Source: Gammaproteobacteria bacterium (lineage in GTDB: Bacteria; Pseudomonadota; Gammaproteobacteria; Steroidobacterales; Steroidobacteraceae). Taken from it: 64,000 nucleotides of DNA. The stretch covers positions 1-64,000 of the forward strand of contig JAGWPU010000077.1 of assembly GCA_028870355.1 (NCBI GenBank), given 5' to 3'. Shown here in pieces: positions 42,412 through 52,360 of this stretch. Every line of letters starts with the position of its first letter. Position 1 is the first letter of the stretch. The translations under genes were made by a program, and so were the position numbers. Below the pieces are notes generated by a model that was not told where the DNA came from, did no database searches, and saw only the letters and a list, made by a program, of their open reading frames with translations.

Positions 42412-44247
42412 TCAGAACATCTCGGATTCGCCCGGCGGCACGATCGCGACGGACTTGCGCGAGGCGATGAACTCGCCGGTGATCATTTCATCGTACGATT
42501 GGCCGGGCCCGACCATCGGATAGACCCCCGCGTCCGGATCCACGACCACCTCGAGGAACGCCGGACCCGGGAACCGGATGAACTCGTCGACGACCCTCGC
42601 CACGTCCGCCTTGTTCTCGAGCCGCACCGCGAATTCGAATCCGTCCGCAATCGCCGCCTTGACGAAATCCTTCTTGTGCAGGCTCTTGTCGCTCGCGCTC
42701 AGGCGGCCCTTGAAGAACAGCTTCTGCCACTGCTTCACCATGCCGTCGCCGCAGTTGTTGATCACGACGACCTTCACCGGCAACCCGTAGGTCGTCACGG
42801 TCTCCAGCTCGCCGATGTTCATGCGGATGCTCGCATCGCCGTCGAAGTCGATCACCACGCGGCCGCGCATCGCGAACTGCGCACCGATCGCCGCGGGCAG
42901 CCCGAATCCCATCGTGCCCATGCTCCCCGAGGTCAGCCAGAGCCGCGGGCTGCGGAAATCGAAGTACTGCGCCGCCCACATCTGATGCTGGCCGACGCCG
43001 GTGCTGATGATCGCCTCGCCGCGAGTCAGGCGATTGATTTCCTCGATCACATAGTGCGGCTGGATCCGCTGGCTCGCGCGATCGTAGTTCATCGCATGGC
43101 TGCGCCGCAGGCGATCACAGTGCCGGTGCCACGCCGACCAGTCGCGCCGGAAGCCGGCTCGGCGGGCGCCCTCGCGCAGCGCGGCAAGCGCCTCCGGCAA
43201 CGAGCCCAGGTGGCTCCAGTGGACGGGCTTGACCTTGTTCACTTCCGATACGTCGATGTCGAACTGCGCGATGAACTTCGCGTTCGCGGCGAACTTCGCC
43301 GGATTGCCCGCCACCCGATCGTCGAAGCGCGCGCCGACCGCGAGCAGCAGGTCGCAATCCTCGACGGCGTAGTTCGCGAAGGCCGCGCCATGCATCCCGA
43401 GCATGCGCATCGCCATCGCGTCCGACGTGTCGATCGCGCCGATCCCCATCAGGGTCGTCACGACCGGAATCCGCAGTTCGCGCACCAGGTCGCGCAGCGC
43501 CTCCGCCGCGCCGCCGTTGATCACGCCGCCGCCCGCATAGATCAACGGCCGTTCGGATTTCGCCAGCGCGGCGAGCAGCGTCGCGCACGCCGATTCCGAA
43601 AGCTGGTTCGCACCGATGCGGGTCAAGCGCTGGCGGTACCCGGGAATCGGCAGGCGTCCGGAGCCATTGAACGCGCCGCGCCAGTTCTGCACGTCCTTCG
43701 GGATATCGAGCACGACCGGACCCGGTCGACCGGTGCGGGCGATCTCGAACGCGGTGCGCACGGTCGCCTCGAGCCGGGTCGGATCCGTCACGAGGAACAC
43801 GTGCTTCGCGACCGAGCCCATGATGCTCGGTACCGGCGCTTCCTGGAACGCGTCGGTGCCGATCGCGCTGGTCGGCACCTGACCGCAGATCACGACGATC
43901 GGCACCGAATCGGCCATCGAGTCGCGCACCGGGGTCACGGTATTGGTCGCGCCCGGCCCGGACGTCACCAGCGCGACGCCGACGCGTCCGCTCGCTCGCG
44001 CGTATCCGGCCGCCATGAACGCCGCGCCCTGCTCGTTCGCCGGCACGATCAGCGGCATCGACCCCTGGGTCGCCTCGTTGTGGCAGAACACCGCGTCGTA
44101 GATCGGCAGGATCGCGCCGCCGCTGTAGCCGAACACGGTGTCGACGCCCTCGTCCACCAGCACCTGGACGATCATTTCGGCGCCGGTCATCATGTCGCCG
44201 GCGCGCGGATGCGGCGCCGAGCCCGTCGGTTCGTGTCTGTCGTTCAC
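42412..44247 (-). CDS. ilvB: Acetolactate synthase large subunit
   Basis: About 611 residues if GTG 44247 is used; the frame stays open to 44283 and ATGs at 44193/44190 are alternatives, none with a clear ribosome site. TPP-enzyme layout: N-terminal Pyr domain with GVDTVFGYSGGAILPIYDA, central FAD-type domain (IPVVTTLMGIGAID), and C-terminal PP domain with the GDASIRMN and NNCGDGMVKQWQ thiamine-Mg motif. It condenses pyruvate with pyruvate or 2-oxobutanoate for valine, leucine and isoleucine. Its regulatory subunit ilvN is transcribed divergently rather than from the same operon. Confidence 0.95.
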   Translation of the reverse strand: MNDRHEPTGSAPHPRAGDMMTGAEMIVQVLVDEGVDTVFGYSGGAILPIYDAVFCHNEATQGSMPLIVPANEQGAAFMAAGYARASGRVGVALVTSGPGATNTVTPVRDSMADSVPIVVICGQVPTSAIGTDAFQEAPVPSIMGSVAKHVFLVTDPTRLEATVRTAFEIARTGRPGPVVLDIPKDVQNWRGAFNGSGRLPIPGYRQRLTRIGANQLSESACATLLAALAKSERPLIYAGGGVINGGAAEALRDLVRELRIPVVTTLMGIGAIDTSDAMAMRMLGMHGAAFANYAVEDCDLLLAVGARFDDRVAGNPAKFAANAKFIAQFDIDVSEVNKVKPVHWSHLGSLPEALAALREGARRAGFRRDWSAWHRHCDRLRRSHAMNYDRASQRIQPHYVIEEINRLTRGEAIISTGVGQHQMWAAQYFDFRSPRLWLTSGSMGTMGFGLPAAIGAQFAMRGRVVIDFDGDASIRMNIGELETVTTYGLPVKVVVINNCGDGMVKQWQKLFFKGRLSASDKSLHKKDFVKAAIADGFEFAVRLENKADVARVVDEFIRFPGPAFLEVVVDPDAGVYPMVGPGQSYDEMITGEFIASRKSVAIVPPGESEMF

Positions 44248-44311
44248 GCGACAAAGCGTAGCAGCTAACGCCCTGGCGCCCAAGTGCCGCCGTCCCTTAT
44301 CCTATCGGGCC

Positions 44312-44809
44312 ATGCGACATCTCATCGCGATTCTCCTGCAGAACGAAGCCGGCGCGCTCACCCGCGTCACGGGGCTGATCTCGAGCCGCGGCTACAACAT
44401 CGAGTCGCTCTCGGTCGCGCCGACCAGCGACCCGTCGATCTCGCGGATCACCCTGGTGACCACCGGATCGGATGCGGTGATCGCGCAGATAAATGCCCAA
44501 TTGCAAAAGCTCGTCGACGTCGTCACGGTCGAGGACATGACGAGCGGCGATCACCTCGCTCGAGAGCTCGCGCTGCTGAAGCTGCGGATCGCGGCCGGCC
44601 AGGAGGACGCCGCGACGCAGGTGGTCCGTCGCAGCGGCGGCAAGGTGCTGTCGACCGAGCCGACCTGGATCGTCGAGATCGCCGGCACCGAGGACGAGAT
44701 CGCGGAGGCCGTCGCGACGATTTCGGCGTTCGGCGAGATCGTCGAGATCGTGCAGGGCGGTGTGCTCGGCATCTCGCGGACCGGTCGACGCGCACCGACC
44801 GCCCGATGA
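44312..44809 (+). CDS. ilvN: Acetolactate synthase small (regulatory) subunit
   Basis: 165 residues, the IlvH/IlvN length. The N-terminal ACT domain reads HLIAILLQNEAGALTRVTGLISSRGYNIESLSVAPT, the valine-binding signature. A C-terminal ALS_ss domain (VVRRSGGKVLSTEPTWIVEIAGTEDEIAEAV) follows. It stabilises the large subunit and gives feedback inhibition by valine. It is divergent from ilvB across a ~65-bp gap, so both subunits could share one control region. Confidence 0.95.
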   Translation: MRHLIAILLQNEAGALTRVTGLISSRGYNIESLSVAPTSDPSISRITLVTTGSDAVIAQINAQLQKLVDVVTVEDMTSGDHLARELALLKLRIAAGQEDAATQVVRRSGGKVLSTEPTWIVEIAGTEDEIAEAVATISAFGEIVEIVQGGVLGISRTGRRAPTAR

Positions 44810-44833
44810 GCGGCTGATCCGCAGCGAACGGCG

Positions 44834-45391
44834 ATGTTCGCGATCGCAACCGATGCCGGACGCACCACCGCCGATCCGCGGCGGCGCGCAGCGCAGGCAT
44901 CGTCCCGGTTCGGGCGCTTGCTCTGGCGGGCGCTCGGGCTCCTCGCGCTGTCGTTCGCGACCCTCGCGAGCGCAGCGACCGCGCCGACGCCGGCGCGCGT
45001 CGTCGCGAAGTCGCCGAGCTACCGGCTCGTCGGATTGTTGAACGGTGACACCCTGACCCTGCGGGTGAGCCGCGCACTCGATGGAGCGCCCGTGACCGAC
45101 GCCGCCGTCACCGTCGAGTTCCGGGGCCGGTCCTACCCGGCGACGGCGACGGTCGACGGCGGCTACTCGGTCCGTACGCCGCAGCTGGCGGTCTCGGGGC
45201 CGACGGCGTTCGCGTTCGAGATCCGGGCCGGCCGCTCGACGCAAACGCTGCGCGGCGTGCTGACCGGATTCCCGAAGACCCGATCAGGGCACGGCCGGGT
45301 GCGACAGCTCGGCTGGTGGATCCTGAACTTCTCGGTCTGCATCGGATTCCTCGCGTTGCTCTCGCGGCGACGCAAGCGCGCCGACTCCTGA
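44834..45391 (+). CDS. Hypothetical membrane-anchored protein downstream of ilvN
   Basis: 185 residues. A signal peptide or first helix (LLWRALGLLALSFATLASAATA) is followed by a ~90-residue beta-rich domain (LVGLLNGDTLTLRVSRALDGAPVTDAAVTVEFRG), Ig-like or carboxypeptidase-regulatory-like in pattern. A C-terminal helix (LGWWILNFSVCIGFLALLS) with basic tail RRRKR anchors it. Function unknown. It is 24 bp after ilvN on the same strand and convergent with the outer-membrane protein gene. Confidence 0.7.
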   Translation: MFAIATDAGRTTADPRRRAAQASSRFGRLLWRALGLLALSFATLASAATAPTPARVVAKSPSYRLVGLLNGDTLTLRVSRALDGAPVTDAAVTVEFRGRSYPATATVDGGYSVRTPQLAVSGPTAFAFEIRAGRSTQTLRGVLTGFPKTRSGHGRVRQLGWWILNFSVCIGFLALLSRRRKRADS

Positions 45392-45419
45392 GGTTGGCGC
45401 CGCGTGACCGCGCGACGCA

Positions 45420-47099
45420 TCAGAAGCTCTGCAGGGTCTGCACCAGCACCTGGAATCGGCTCACGCCCGGCGGCGCGTTCAGCGGAAACGCGAAGTCGAT
45501 GTGCAGCACGTTGCCGAGTCCCGAGCGCGTGTTGCCGAGACGCAGGCCGAATCCGACGTCCTCGAGCATCCCGGGCCGATTGCCGCCGATGATCGCGGGG
45601 CCCCAGGCCCGACCCGCGTCCGCGAAGATCGCGCCGCCGACGCGGACGAGGCGGAACGGGAACCAGTCCGTGTAGAAGCGCTGCTCGACCGTGAACAGTG
45701 CCTTCGAGCTGCCGGCCTCGTAGCGCAACGGATAGCCGCGCAGGCCACTGTCACCGCCGATCGTGAGCTGGGCCTGAGGGTCGAGTGCATCGGTTGCCAT
45801 TCCCGACACCCCGGCGTACAGCACCCACTCCGGCAACCACCGCCAGTAATAGCGCGCGGCCGCATCCGCGATCAGGTTGCGCGCTCGCCCCTGTTCGATC
45901 CGGGTCCGGAAGTCCGCGGATGCGAACAGCTGCTGGTCCGGGTCGATCTGAAATCCCTTGCGGGCATTCCCGGTGACGATGATCGCGCGTTGGCTCGCGC
46001 CGAACGCGCCGGTCGAGTAGCCGACCGTGACCCCGGCCTGCAGACCGAAATACAGATCCTCGGTGCGCCCGATCTGGTTGAGGTCGCCGGTCTTGCGGTA
46101 GTCGTCCTGGATCAGCTCGAATCCGACGTACGGATACGCGAGCGTTTGCGCAGCCGGGAGCACGCGCGCGGGCAGCGAGGTCGTCGGATCGACGAGGAAT
46201 TCGTTGCGATCGTACTGCGCGCCGGCGATCCAGCGGCGCGTCCAGCCCCGCACCAGGCCCGCCGACACGCCGCCACTCAGCGCGTAGGCGTGTTCGGAAT
46301 CCTCGAACTGGTCGCCGATATTGCCGTACGCGTAGCGCGAGACCGCCCGCTGGTACTGCTGCGCACTCGCCGAGACGCTCCAGCGGGTCTCGAGCGAATA
46401 GAACGGATGCTCGACGTCGAGCGCGCGGCGTCGCCCGTCGCTCGAGTCGGCATAGGCCAGCGCGTCGGTCCACCGCGATCCGAGGACGTTCGGATCGGAC
46501 CACTCGAGCGTGTTGCTGCTGCGATCGACGTTGCGCCCGTGCTGGAAGTCCAGGGACTTGCCGCGCCCCAGGAAATTCGAGTCGGAGAGTTCGACGCTCG
46601 AGTTGTTCGCCCCGCCGGTGCGGCTGAAATTGATCCCCGGACTCAAGGTCCACACGTCCTTGGTGATCACCGCGATCTCGACCTTGCCGTGCGCGTAGCG
46701 CACCGGCACGACGTGAGCATCGTAGATGAACGGGAGCTGTCGAAGATTTCGCTCGGTCTCCGCCAGCAGGCGCGGGCGGTACTTCTGGCCGGTCGCGAAC
46801 AGCAGCTGCGCACGGATCGTCGAGTCGCGCGTGCGGATGTGCAGGCGATTCGCGAGGCGGAACAGGGGAACGTCGTCGCGCGGGTCGGACAGATTGAAGA
46901 TGTTGTGCGTGATGATGTCGATCTTGCCGATCACCGCACCGCTCGCGACGAGCCGCGCGTCGCTCGGCACGCCGGCGGGGCGAGGCTCCTCGATCCGGGT
47001 CCGCTGGCGATCGGTGAACTTCGCGGCGACCGCGACGTTCGCGACGAACGCCGCGAGCGCACACGCGCCGAGGATCCGCAGACCCGTGGGCCGACGCAC
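45420..47099 (-). CDS. BamA/TamA-like outer-membrane protein (Omp85 superfamily)
   Basis: 559 residues. Signal peptide (residues ~8-25), then a periplasmic part with at least one POTRA-like repeat (IIRAQLLFATGQKYRPRLLAETERNLRQLPFI). The C-terminal barrel (from about 180) contains the Omp85 hallmark GGDSGLRGYPLRY and ends ...QTLQSF with terminal Phe. It is smaller than BamA (about 800 aa), nearer TamA, or a two-partner/surface-antigen type. It may insert or transport proteins or lipids across the outer membrane; the client is unknown. It follows the PII gene on the same strand. Confidence 0.88.
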   Translation of the reverse strand: MRRPTGLRILGACALAAFVANVAVAAKFTDRQRTRIEEPRPAGVPSDARLVASGAVIGKIDIITHNIFNLSDPRDDVPLFRLANRLHIRTRDSTIRAQLLFATGQKYRPRLLAETERNLRQLPFIYDAHVVPVRYAHGKVEIAVITKDVWTLSPGINFSRTGGANNSSVELSDSNFLGRGKSLDFQHGRNVDRSSNTLEWSDPNVLGSRWTDALAYADSSDGRRRALDVEHPFYSLETRWSVSASAQQYQRAVSRYAYGNIGDQFEDSEHAYALSGGVSAGLVRGWTRRWIAGAQYDRNEFLVDPTTSLPARVLPAAQTLAYPYVGFELIQDDYRKTGDLNQIGRTEDLYFGLQAGVTVGYSTGAFGASQRAIIVTGNARKGFQIDPDQQLFASADFRTRIEQGRARNLIADAAARYYWRWLPEWVLYAGVSGMATDALDPQAQLTIGGDSGLRGYPLRYEAGSSKALFTVEQRFYTDWFPFRLVRVGGAIFADAGRAWGPAIIGGNRPGMLEDVGFGLRLGNTRSGLGNVLHIDFAFPLNAPPGVSRFQVLVQTLQSF

Positions 47100-47128
47100 G
47101 AGCCGCGCGTCCTTGCCGGCGACGGCCG

Positions 47129-47509
<381 letters not shown>

Positions 47510-47612
47510 TTAACCGGCGACGTCGCCGACGACCGCCGAGCCGGTCGGGCGACGCCCCGTGATGGTGCACGATGCCGCGGGCGCCGGTGCGGCGCAAAGG
47601 TGGAGTTTTCGA

Positions 47613-48830
47613 ATGAGCACGACATTCCTGATCGTCGGCGCCGGCCAAGCCGGCGCGCAGGCGATCGACACGCTGCGTCGCGAGGGATTCGACGGCCGCT
47701 TGATCCTCGTGGGCGAGGAGCGCGAGCTGCCCTACCAGCGGCCGCCGTTGTCGAAGAAGTTCCTGCACGGCGAGCTCGCCGCGGAGCGCTTGCCGTTCCG
47801 GCACCGACCCTTCTACGACGAGCACCGTGTCGAGTTGCGGCTCGGCTCGAAGGCGGTTCGCCTCGACCGGGCGGCCCACACCGTCGAACTCGGCGGCGGC
47901 GAACGATTGACCTACGATCGCGCGCTGCTGTGCCTCGGTGCTCGCGCCCGGCCTCTGCCGTGCGCCGGCGCGAATCTCGCCGGAGTCCACACCTTGCGGA
48001 CGATCGACGACGCGAACGCATTGCGCGCGCAGCTGCGCGCGGGCGCGTCGGCGGTGATCATCGGCGGCGGCTACATCGGGCTCGAGGCAGCCGCGGCCTG
48101 CCGCCATTTCGGCCTCGAGGCGACGGTGCTCGAGATGGCGGATCGCGTGATGGCCCGCGTCGTCTCGCCCGAGGTCTCGGCGTTCTTCGCCGAGGCGCAT
48201 CGCGCGCACGGGGTGCGCCTCTCGTGCAACACCCGGGTCGTGTCGATCGAGGGGAGCGATCGCGTCGCGGCGGTCGTCTGCGGCGACGGCACGCGGCTCG
48301 CGGCGGATCTCGTGATCGCCGGCGTCGGGGCCGTTCCGATCACCGATCTGGCCGCGAGCGCGGGACTCGCGGTCGACGACGGCATCGTGGTCGATGAGTA
48401 CTGCCGGACCTCGGATCCGTCGATCTTCGCGGCTGGCGATTGCGTGAACCATCCGTCGCCGCACTACGGTCGCCGCATCCGCCTCGAGAGCGTCGACAAC
48501 GCGTTCGAGCAGGCGAAGACCGCGGCCCTGAACATGCTCGGGCGCAACGTGATCCACGATCGCATCCCCTGGTTCTGGTCGGACCAGTACGAGCACAAGT
48601 TGCTGATCGTCGGATTGCGCGGCGACCGCGACGAGCGCGTGCTGCGCGGTGACCCGCGCCGCGGCGGCTTCAGCACGCTGTACCTGCGCGATGGCGAGCT
48701 CACCGCGGTCGAAGCCGTCGACGACACGAAGGATTACATGGCCGCGCGCAAGCTGATCGCCGGCCGCGCGCGACTCGACCCCACGAAGGCGGCGGACAAG
48801 GGCCGCGACCTGAAGGATGCGGTGATCTAG
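47613..48830 (+). CDS. FAD-dependent ferredoxin/rubredoxin reductase-like oxidoreductase
   Basis: 405 residues from ATG 47613, with GGTGGAG about 10 bases upstream. N-terminal FAD Rossmann motif (FLIVGAGQAGAQAIDTL), PYQRPPLSKKFL for FAD, NAD-binding motif VIIGGGYIGLEAAAACRHFG, and the second FAD contact SIFAAGDCVNHPS. A reductase C-terminal domain follows (WFWSDQYEHKLLIVG). It transfers electrons from NADH to a ferredoxin, as in Rieske-type oxygenase or P450 systems. No ferredoxin or oxygenase gene is adjacent, so the partner is elsewhere. It is convergent with the pyruvate carboxylase gene. Confidence 0.9.
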   Translation: MSTTFLIVGAGQAGAQAIDTLRREGFDGRLILVGEERELPYQRPPLSKKFLHGELAAERLPFRHRPFYDEHRVELRLGSKAVRLDRAAHTVELGGGERLTYDRALLCLGARARPLPCAGANLAGVHTLRTIDDANALRAQLRAGASAVIIGGGYIGLEAAAACRHFGLEATVLEMADRVMARVVSPEVSAFFAEAHRAHGVRLSCNTRVVSIEGSDRVAAVVCGDGTRLAADLVIAGVGAVPITDLAASAGLAVDDGIVVDEYCRTSDPSIFAAGDCVNHPSPHYGRRIRLESVDNAFEQAKTAALNMLGRNVIHDRIPWFWSDQYEHKLLIVGLRGDRDERVLRGDPRRGGFSTLYLRDGELTAVEAVDDTKDYMAARKLIAGRARLDPTKAADKGRDLKDAVI

Positions 48831-48843
48831 CGATCCGGCGCGT

Positions 48844-51800
48844 TCATTCGCAGATCGCGATCAGATCCTTCGTGTCGACCGACTGGCCGGGACGCACGAG
48901 CACTTCCTTCACGGTCGCGTCGCGCTCGGCGCGCACCGAGGTCTCCATTTTCATCGCCTCGAGCGTCACGATCACGTCGCCACGGGCGACTCGCTGCCCG
49001 GCGTGCACCGTGACCGTCGCGACGGTCCCCGGCATCGGCGCCCCCAGGTGGGTGGGATCGTCGGCATTCGCCTTGCGCGTCGGCGGTCGCGATGCGACCT
49101 GGCTGCGATCCGCGATGCGGACCGGCCGCGGCTGCCCATTCAGCTCGAAGAAGACGGTGCGGGTGCCGTCCTCGTGCGGATCGCTGGTCGTCACGTAACG
49201 GACGATCAACGTCTTGCCGCGCTCCAGATCGACGTTGATCTCCTGCCCGGGCTGCATCCCGTAGAAGAAGACCGCGGTCGGCAGCGTGCTCAGGTCTCCG
49301 TAGCGGGCGCGGTCCGCGGCGTACTCGACGAACACCCGCGGATACATGAGGTAGGAGGCGAGTTCGTCTTCGCTGATCGCGCGACCGACCTTGAGCTCGG
49401 CCGCGGCTCGCTCGGCGGCGAGGTCGGTCGGCGGCAACGACGCGCCCGGTCGATCGCGCAGCGGCTCCGCACCCTTCAGCACCTTGCGCTGCAGATCGGG
49501 CGGGAAGCCCCCGAGCGGCTGGCCGAGATCGCCACGGAAGAGCTGCACGACGGACTCCGGAAACGCGATCTCGACCTCTGGATCGAGGACCGCGGCGCGA
49601 TCGAGACCGCTCGTCACCATCATGATCGCCATGTCGCCGACGACCTTCGAGGTCGGCGTCACCTTGACGATGTCGCCGAACAGGTCGTTGACGTCGGCGT
49701 AGGCCGCCGCGACTTCGTGCCAGCGATGATCCTCGATGCCGAGCGAACGGGCCTGCTCGCGAAGATTGGTGTACTGCCCGCCCGGCATCCCGTGGACGTA
49801 GACTTCCGACGCGCCGGCGCGGATGTCGCTCTCGAACGCGACGTAGCCGCGGCGGACCTGTTCCCAGTAGCCGGAAATCGCGCGCAGGGCTCCCGGCTCG
49901 ACGCCCGTGTCGTGCGGGCCGTGGCGAAGCGCCTCGGCGATCGAACCGAGATTCGGTTGCGAGGTCAGGCCGGACAGCGAGTCGATCGCGCCGTCGACCG
50001 CATCGGCGCCGGCCTCGATCGCCGCGAGCACGCTCGCGGCGGCGATCCCGCTGGTGTCGTGCGTGTGGAAGTGAATCGGCAGTCCGATCTCCTCCTTCAA
50101 CGCACGGACCAGGGTCGCCGCGGCGCTCGGCAGGCACAGTCCCGCCATGTCCTTGATGCCGATCACGTGGGCGCCCATCGCTTTGAGCTCCCGGGCGATC
50201 CCGAGGTAGTAGCGCAGATCGTACTTGCGCTCGGCCGGGTTCGACAGGTTCCCGGTGTAGCAGATGGCCGCCTCGCAGAGCCGGCCCGTCTCGCGAACCG
50301 CCTCGATCGCGACGCGCATGTTCTCGGTCCAGTTCAGGCAATCGAACACTCGGAACAGGTCGATGCCCGCATGCGCGGCGCGGGCGACGAAGTGGCGCAC
50401 GACGTTGTCGGGATAATTCGTGTAGCCGACCGCGTTCGCCGACCTCAACAGCATCTGCAACAGCAGGTTCGGCATCCGCGTGCGCAGCTCCGCGAGCCTC
50501 TCCCACGGATCCTCGCGCAGGAAGCGCATCGCGACGTCGAAGGTCGCGCCTCCCCAGCACTCGACCGAGAACAGTTGCGGCAACATCGCCGCGTAATACG
50601 GCGCGATCGCGGTGAGGTCCTGCGTCCGGAAGCGCGTCGCGAGCAGCGACTGATGGGCGTCGCGCATGCTCGTGTCGGTGAGCAGTGCCCGGCGCTCGCC
50701 GAGCATCCACTCGGCGAAGCGCTCGGCGCCGAGTTCGTCGAGCCGCTGCTTCGTCCCCGGAGCCGGCGTCGGCACTTCGGCTTTCGGCAGCCGAGCAAAC
50801 ACCGGCTGCTCGGGTCGTACGCGCCCTTTCACCTCGGCATTGCCGTTGACGATGACTTCGCCGATGTAACTGAGCAGCCGCGTCGCGCGATCCCGCTTGT
50901 GCGGAATCCGGATCAGGTCGGGGGTCTCGTCGATGAAGCGGGTCGTGTAATCGGCGCTCGCGAACCGCGGATGCCTGATCAGCTGGTCGAGGAATCGCAG
51001 GTTGGTCACGACACCGCGAATTCGGAACTCCCAGAGCGCGCGATGCATCCGCGCGATCGTCTCGTCGGCCGTCGGCGCCCAGGCGGTGACCTTCACCAGC
51101 AGCGAGTCGTAGTATCGCGTGATGATCGCTCCCGCGTAGGCCGTGCCGGCATCGAGCCGGATGCCGAAGCCGGCGGGACTGCGGTACGCGGTCACCCGGC
51201 CGTAGTCCGGGACGAACTGGTTCTCCGGATCCTCGGTGGTGACCCGGCACTGCAGCGCGTGGCCGGTCACGCGGATCTCGGCTTGCGGGGGGACGCCGCT
51301 CGCGGCATCGCCGATTCGCGCGCCGGCGGCGATGCGCAGCTGCGCCTTCACGAGATCGATCCCGGTCACGCACTCGGTGACCGTGTGCTCGACCTGGATC
51401 CGCGGATTCACCTCGATGAAGTAGAACTTCCCGGTGTCCGCGTCCTGCAGGAACTCGACGGTGCCGGCCGAGCGGTAGCCCACCGCGCGTCCGATGCGCA
51501 GAGCCGCCTCGCACAGCGCGGTGCGCTGCTCGGCGCCGAGGAAGGCCGCCGGTGCGCGCTCGACGACCTTCTGGTTGCGCCGCTGCACGGTGCAGTCGCG
51601 CTCGTACAGATGCACGAGGTTGCCGTGGTCGTCCCCGAGGATCTGCACTTCGACGTGGCGCGCGCGGCGAATCAGCTTCTCGAGATAGACCTCGTCCTTG
51701 CCGAACGCCGCCTTCGCCTCGCGCCGGGCGGTCGCGATCGTGTCGGCCAGCCCGTCCTCGGATTCGACGATGCGCATCCCGCGACCGCCGCCTCCCCAGC

Positions 51801-52305
51801 TCGCCTTCAGCATCACCGGAAAGCCGATCTCGCGTGCGGCCGCGAGACACGCGCGATCGTCGCTCGGCAACGGCGGCGTCGCCGGCATCACCGGAACGTC
51901 GGCGGCGACCGCGAGATGACGCGCTTGCACCTTGTTGCCGAGGCGGCGCATCGTCTCCGGCGTGGGACCGACGAACACCAGGCCGGCCGAATCGCAGGCC
52001 TCCGCGAACTCCGGGCTCTCCGACAGGAAGCCGTAGCCCGGATGGACCGCGTCCGCCCCGGCGTCGCGCGCGACCCGCACGATCCCGGCGATGTCGAGGT
52101 AGGCCTCGACCGGCGAACGGCCCTCGCCGACCAGATAGCTCTCGTCCGCCTTCGTCCGGTGCAGCGAGAAACGGTCCTCGTGCGAGTGGATCGCGATCGT
52201 GCGCAGACCGAGCTCGGACGCCGCCCGCATCACGCGAATCGCGATTTCTCCACGATTCGCGATCAGGACGCTGCGGATCGGCCGGCGGTCGATGGCTTGT
52301 GTCAT
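48844..52305 (-). CDS. pyc: Pyruvate carboxylase
   Basis: 1153 residues, the full single-chain length. Biotin carboxylase domain first (LIANRGEIAIRV, KASWGGGGRGM, FYFIEVNPRIQVEHTVTE), then the carboxyltransferase barrel with DTSMRDAHQSLLATRFRT and FDCLNWTENMRVAIEA, the IKDMAG metal-binding site, and the biotinyl domain with Lys1119 in LEAMKMETS. It makes oxaloacetate from pyruvate using bicarbonate and ATP, refilling the TCA cycle. It is divergent from iaaA with 55 bp between starts. Confidence 0.96.
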   Translation of the reverse strand: MTQAIDRRPIRSVLIANRGEIAIRVMRAASELGLRTIAIHSHEDRFSLHRTKADESYLVGEGRSPVEAYLDIAGIVRVARDAGADAVHPGYGFLSESPEFAEACDSAGLVFVGPTPETMRRLGNKVQARHLAVAADVPVMPATPPLPSDDRACLAAAREIGFPVMLKASWGGGGRGMRIVESEDGLADTIATARREAKAAFGKDEVYLEKLIRRARHVEVQILGDDHGNLVHLYERDCTVQRRNQKVVERAPAAFLGAEQRTALCEAALRIGRAVGYRSAGTVEFLQDADTGKFYFIEVNPRIQVEHTVTECVTGIDLVKAQLRIAAGARIGDAASGVPPQAEIRVTGHALQCRVTTEDPENQFVPDYGRVTAYRSPAGFGIRLDAGTAYAGAIITRYYDSLLVKVTAWAPTADETIARMHRALWEFRIRGVVTNLRFLDQLIRHPRFASADYTTRFIDETPDLIRIPHKRDRATRLLSYIGEVIVNGNAEVKGRVRPEQPVFARLPKAEVPTPAPGTKQRLDELGAERFAEWMLGERRALLTDTSMRDAHQSLLATRFRTQDLTAIAPYYAAMLPQLFSVECWGGATFDVAMRFLREDPWERLAELRTRMPNLLLQMLLRSANAVGYTNYPDNVVRHFVARAAHAGIDLFRVFDCLNWTENMRVAIEAVRETGRLCEAAICYTGNLSNPAERKYDLRYYLGIARELKAMGAHVIGIKDMAGLCLPSAAATLVRALKEEIGLPIHFHTHDTSGIAAASVLAAIEAGADAVDGAIDSLSGLTSQPNLGSIAEALRHGPHDTGVEPGALRAISGYWEQVRRGYVAFESDIRAGASEVYVHGMPGGQYTNLREQARSLGIEDHRWHEVAAAYADVNDLFGDIVKVTPTSKVVGDMAIMMVTSGLDRAAVLDPEVEIAFPESVVQLFRGDLGQPLGGFPPDLQRKVLKGAEPLRDRPGASLPPTDLAAERAAAELKVGRAISEDELASYLMYPRVFVEYAADRARYGDLSTLPTAVFFYGMQPGQEINVDLERGKTLIVRYVTTSDPHEDGTRTVFFELNGQPRPVRIADRSQVASRPPTRKANADDPTHLGAPMPGTVATVTVHAGQRVARGDVIVTLEAMKMETSVRAERDATVKEVLVRPGQSVDTKDLIAICE

Positions 52306-52360
52306 TGCCGATGGATGATAGCCTTACGAGTCGCAATCGAACAGGCAAGGAGCGGCGACG

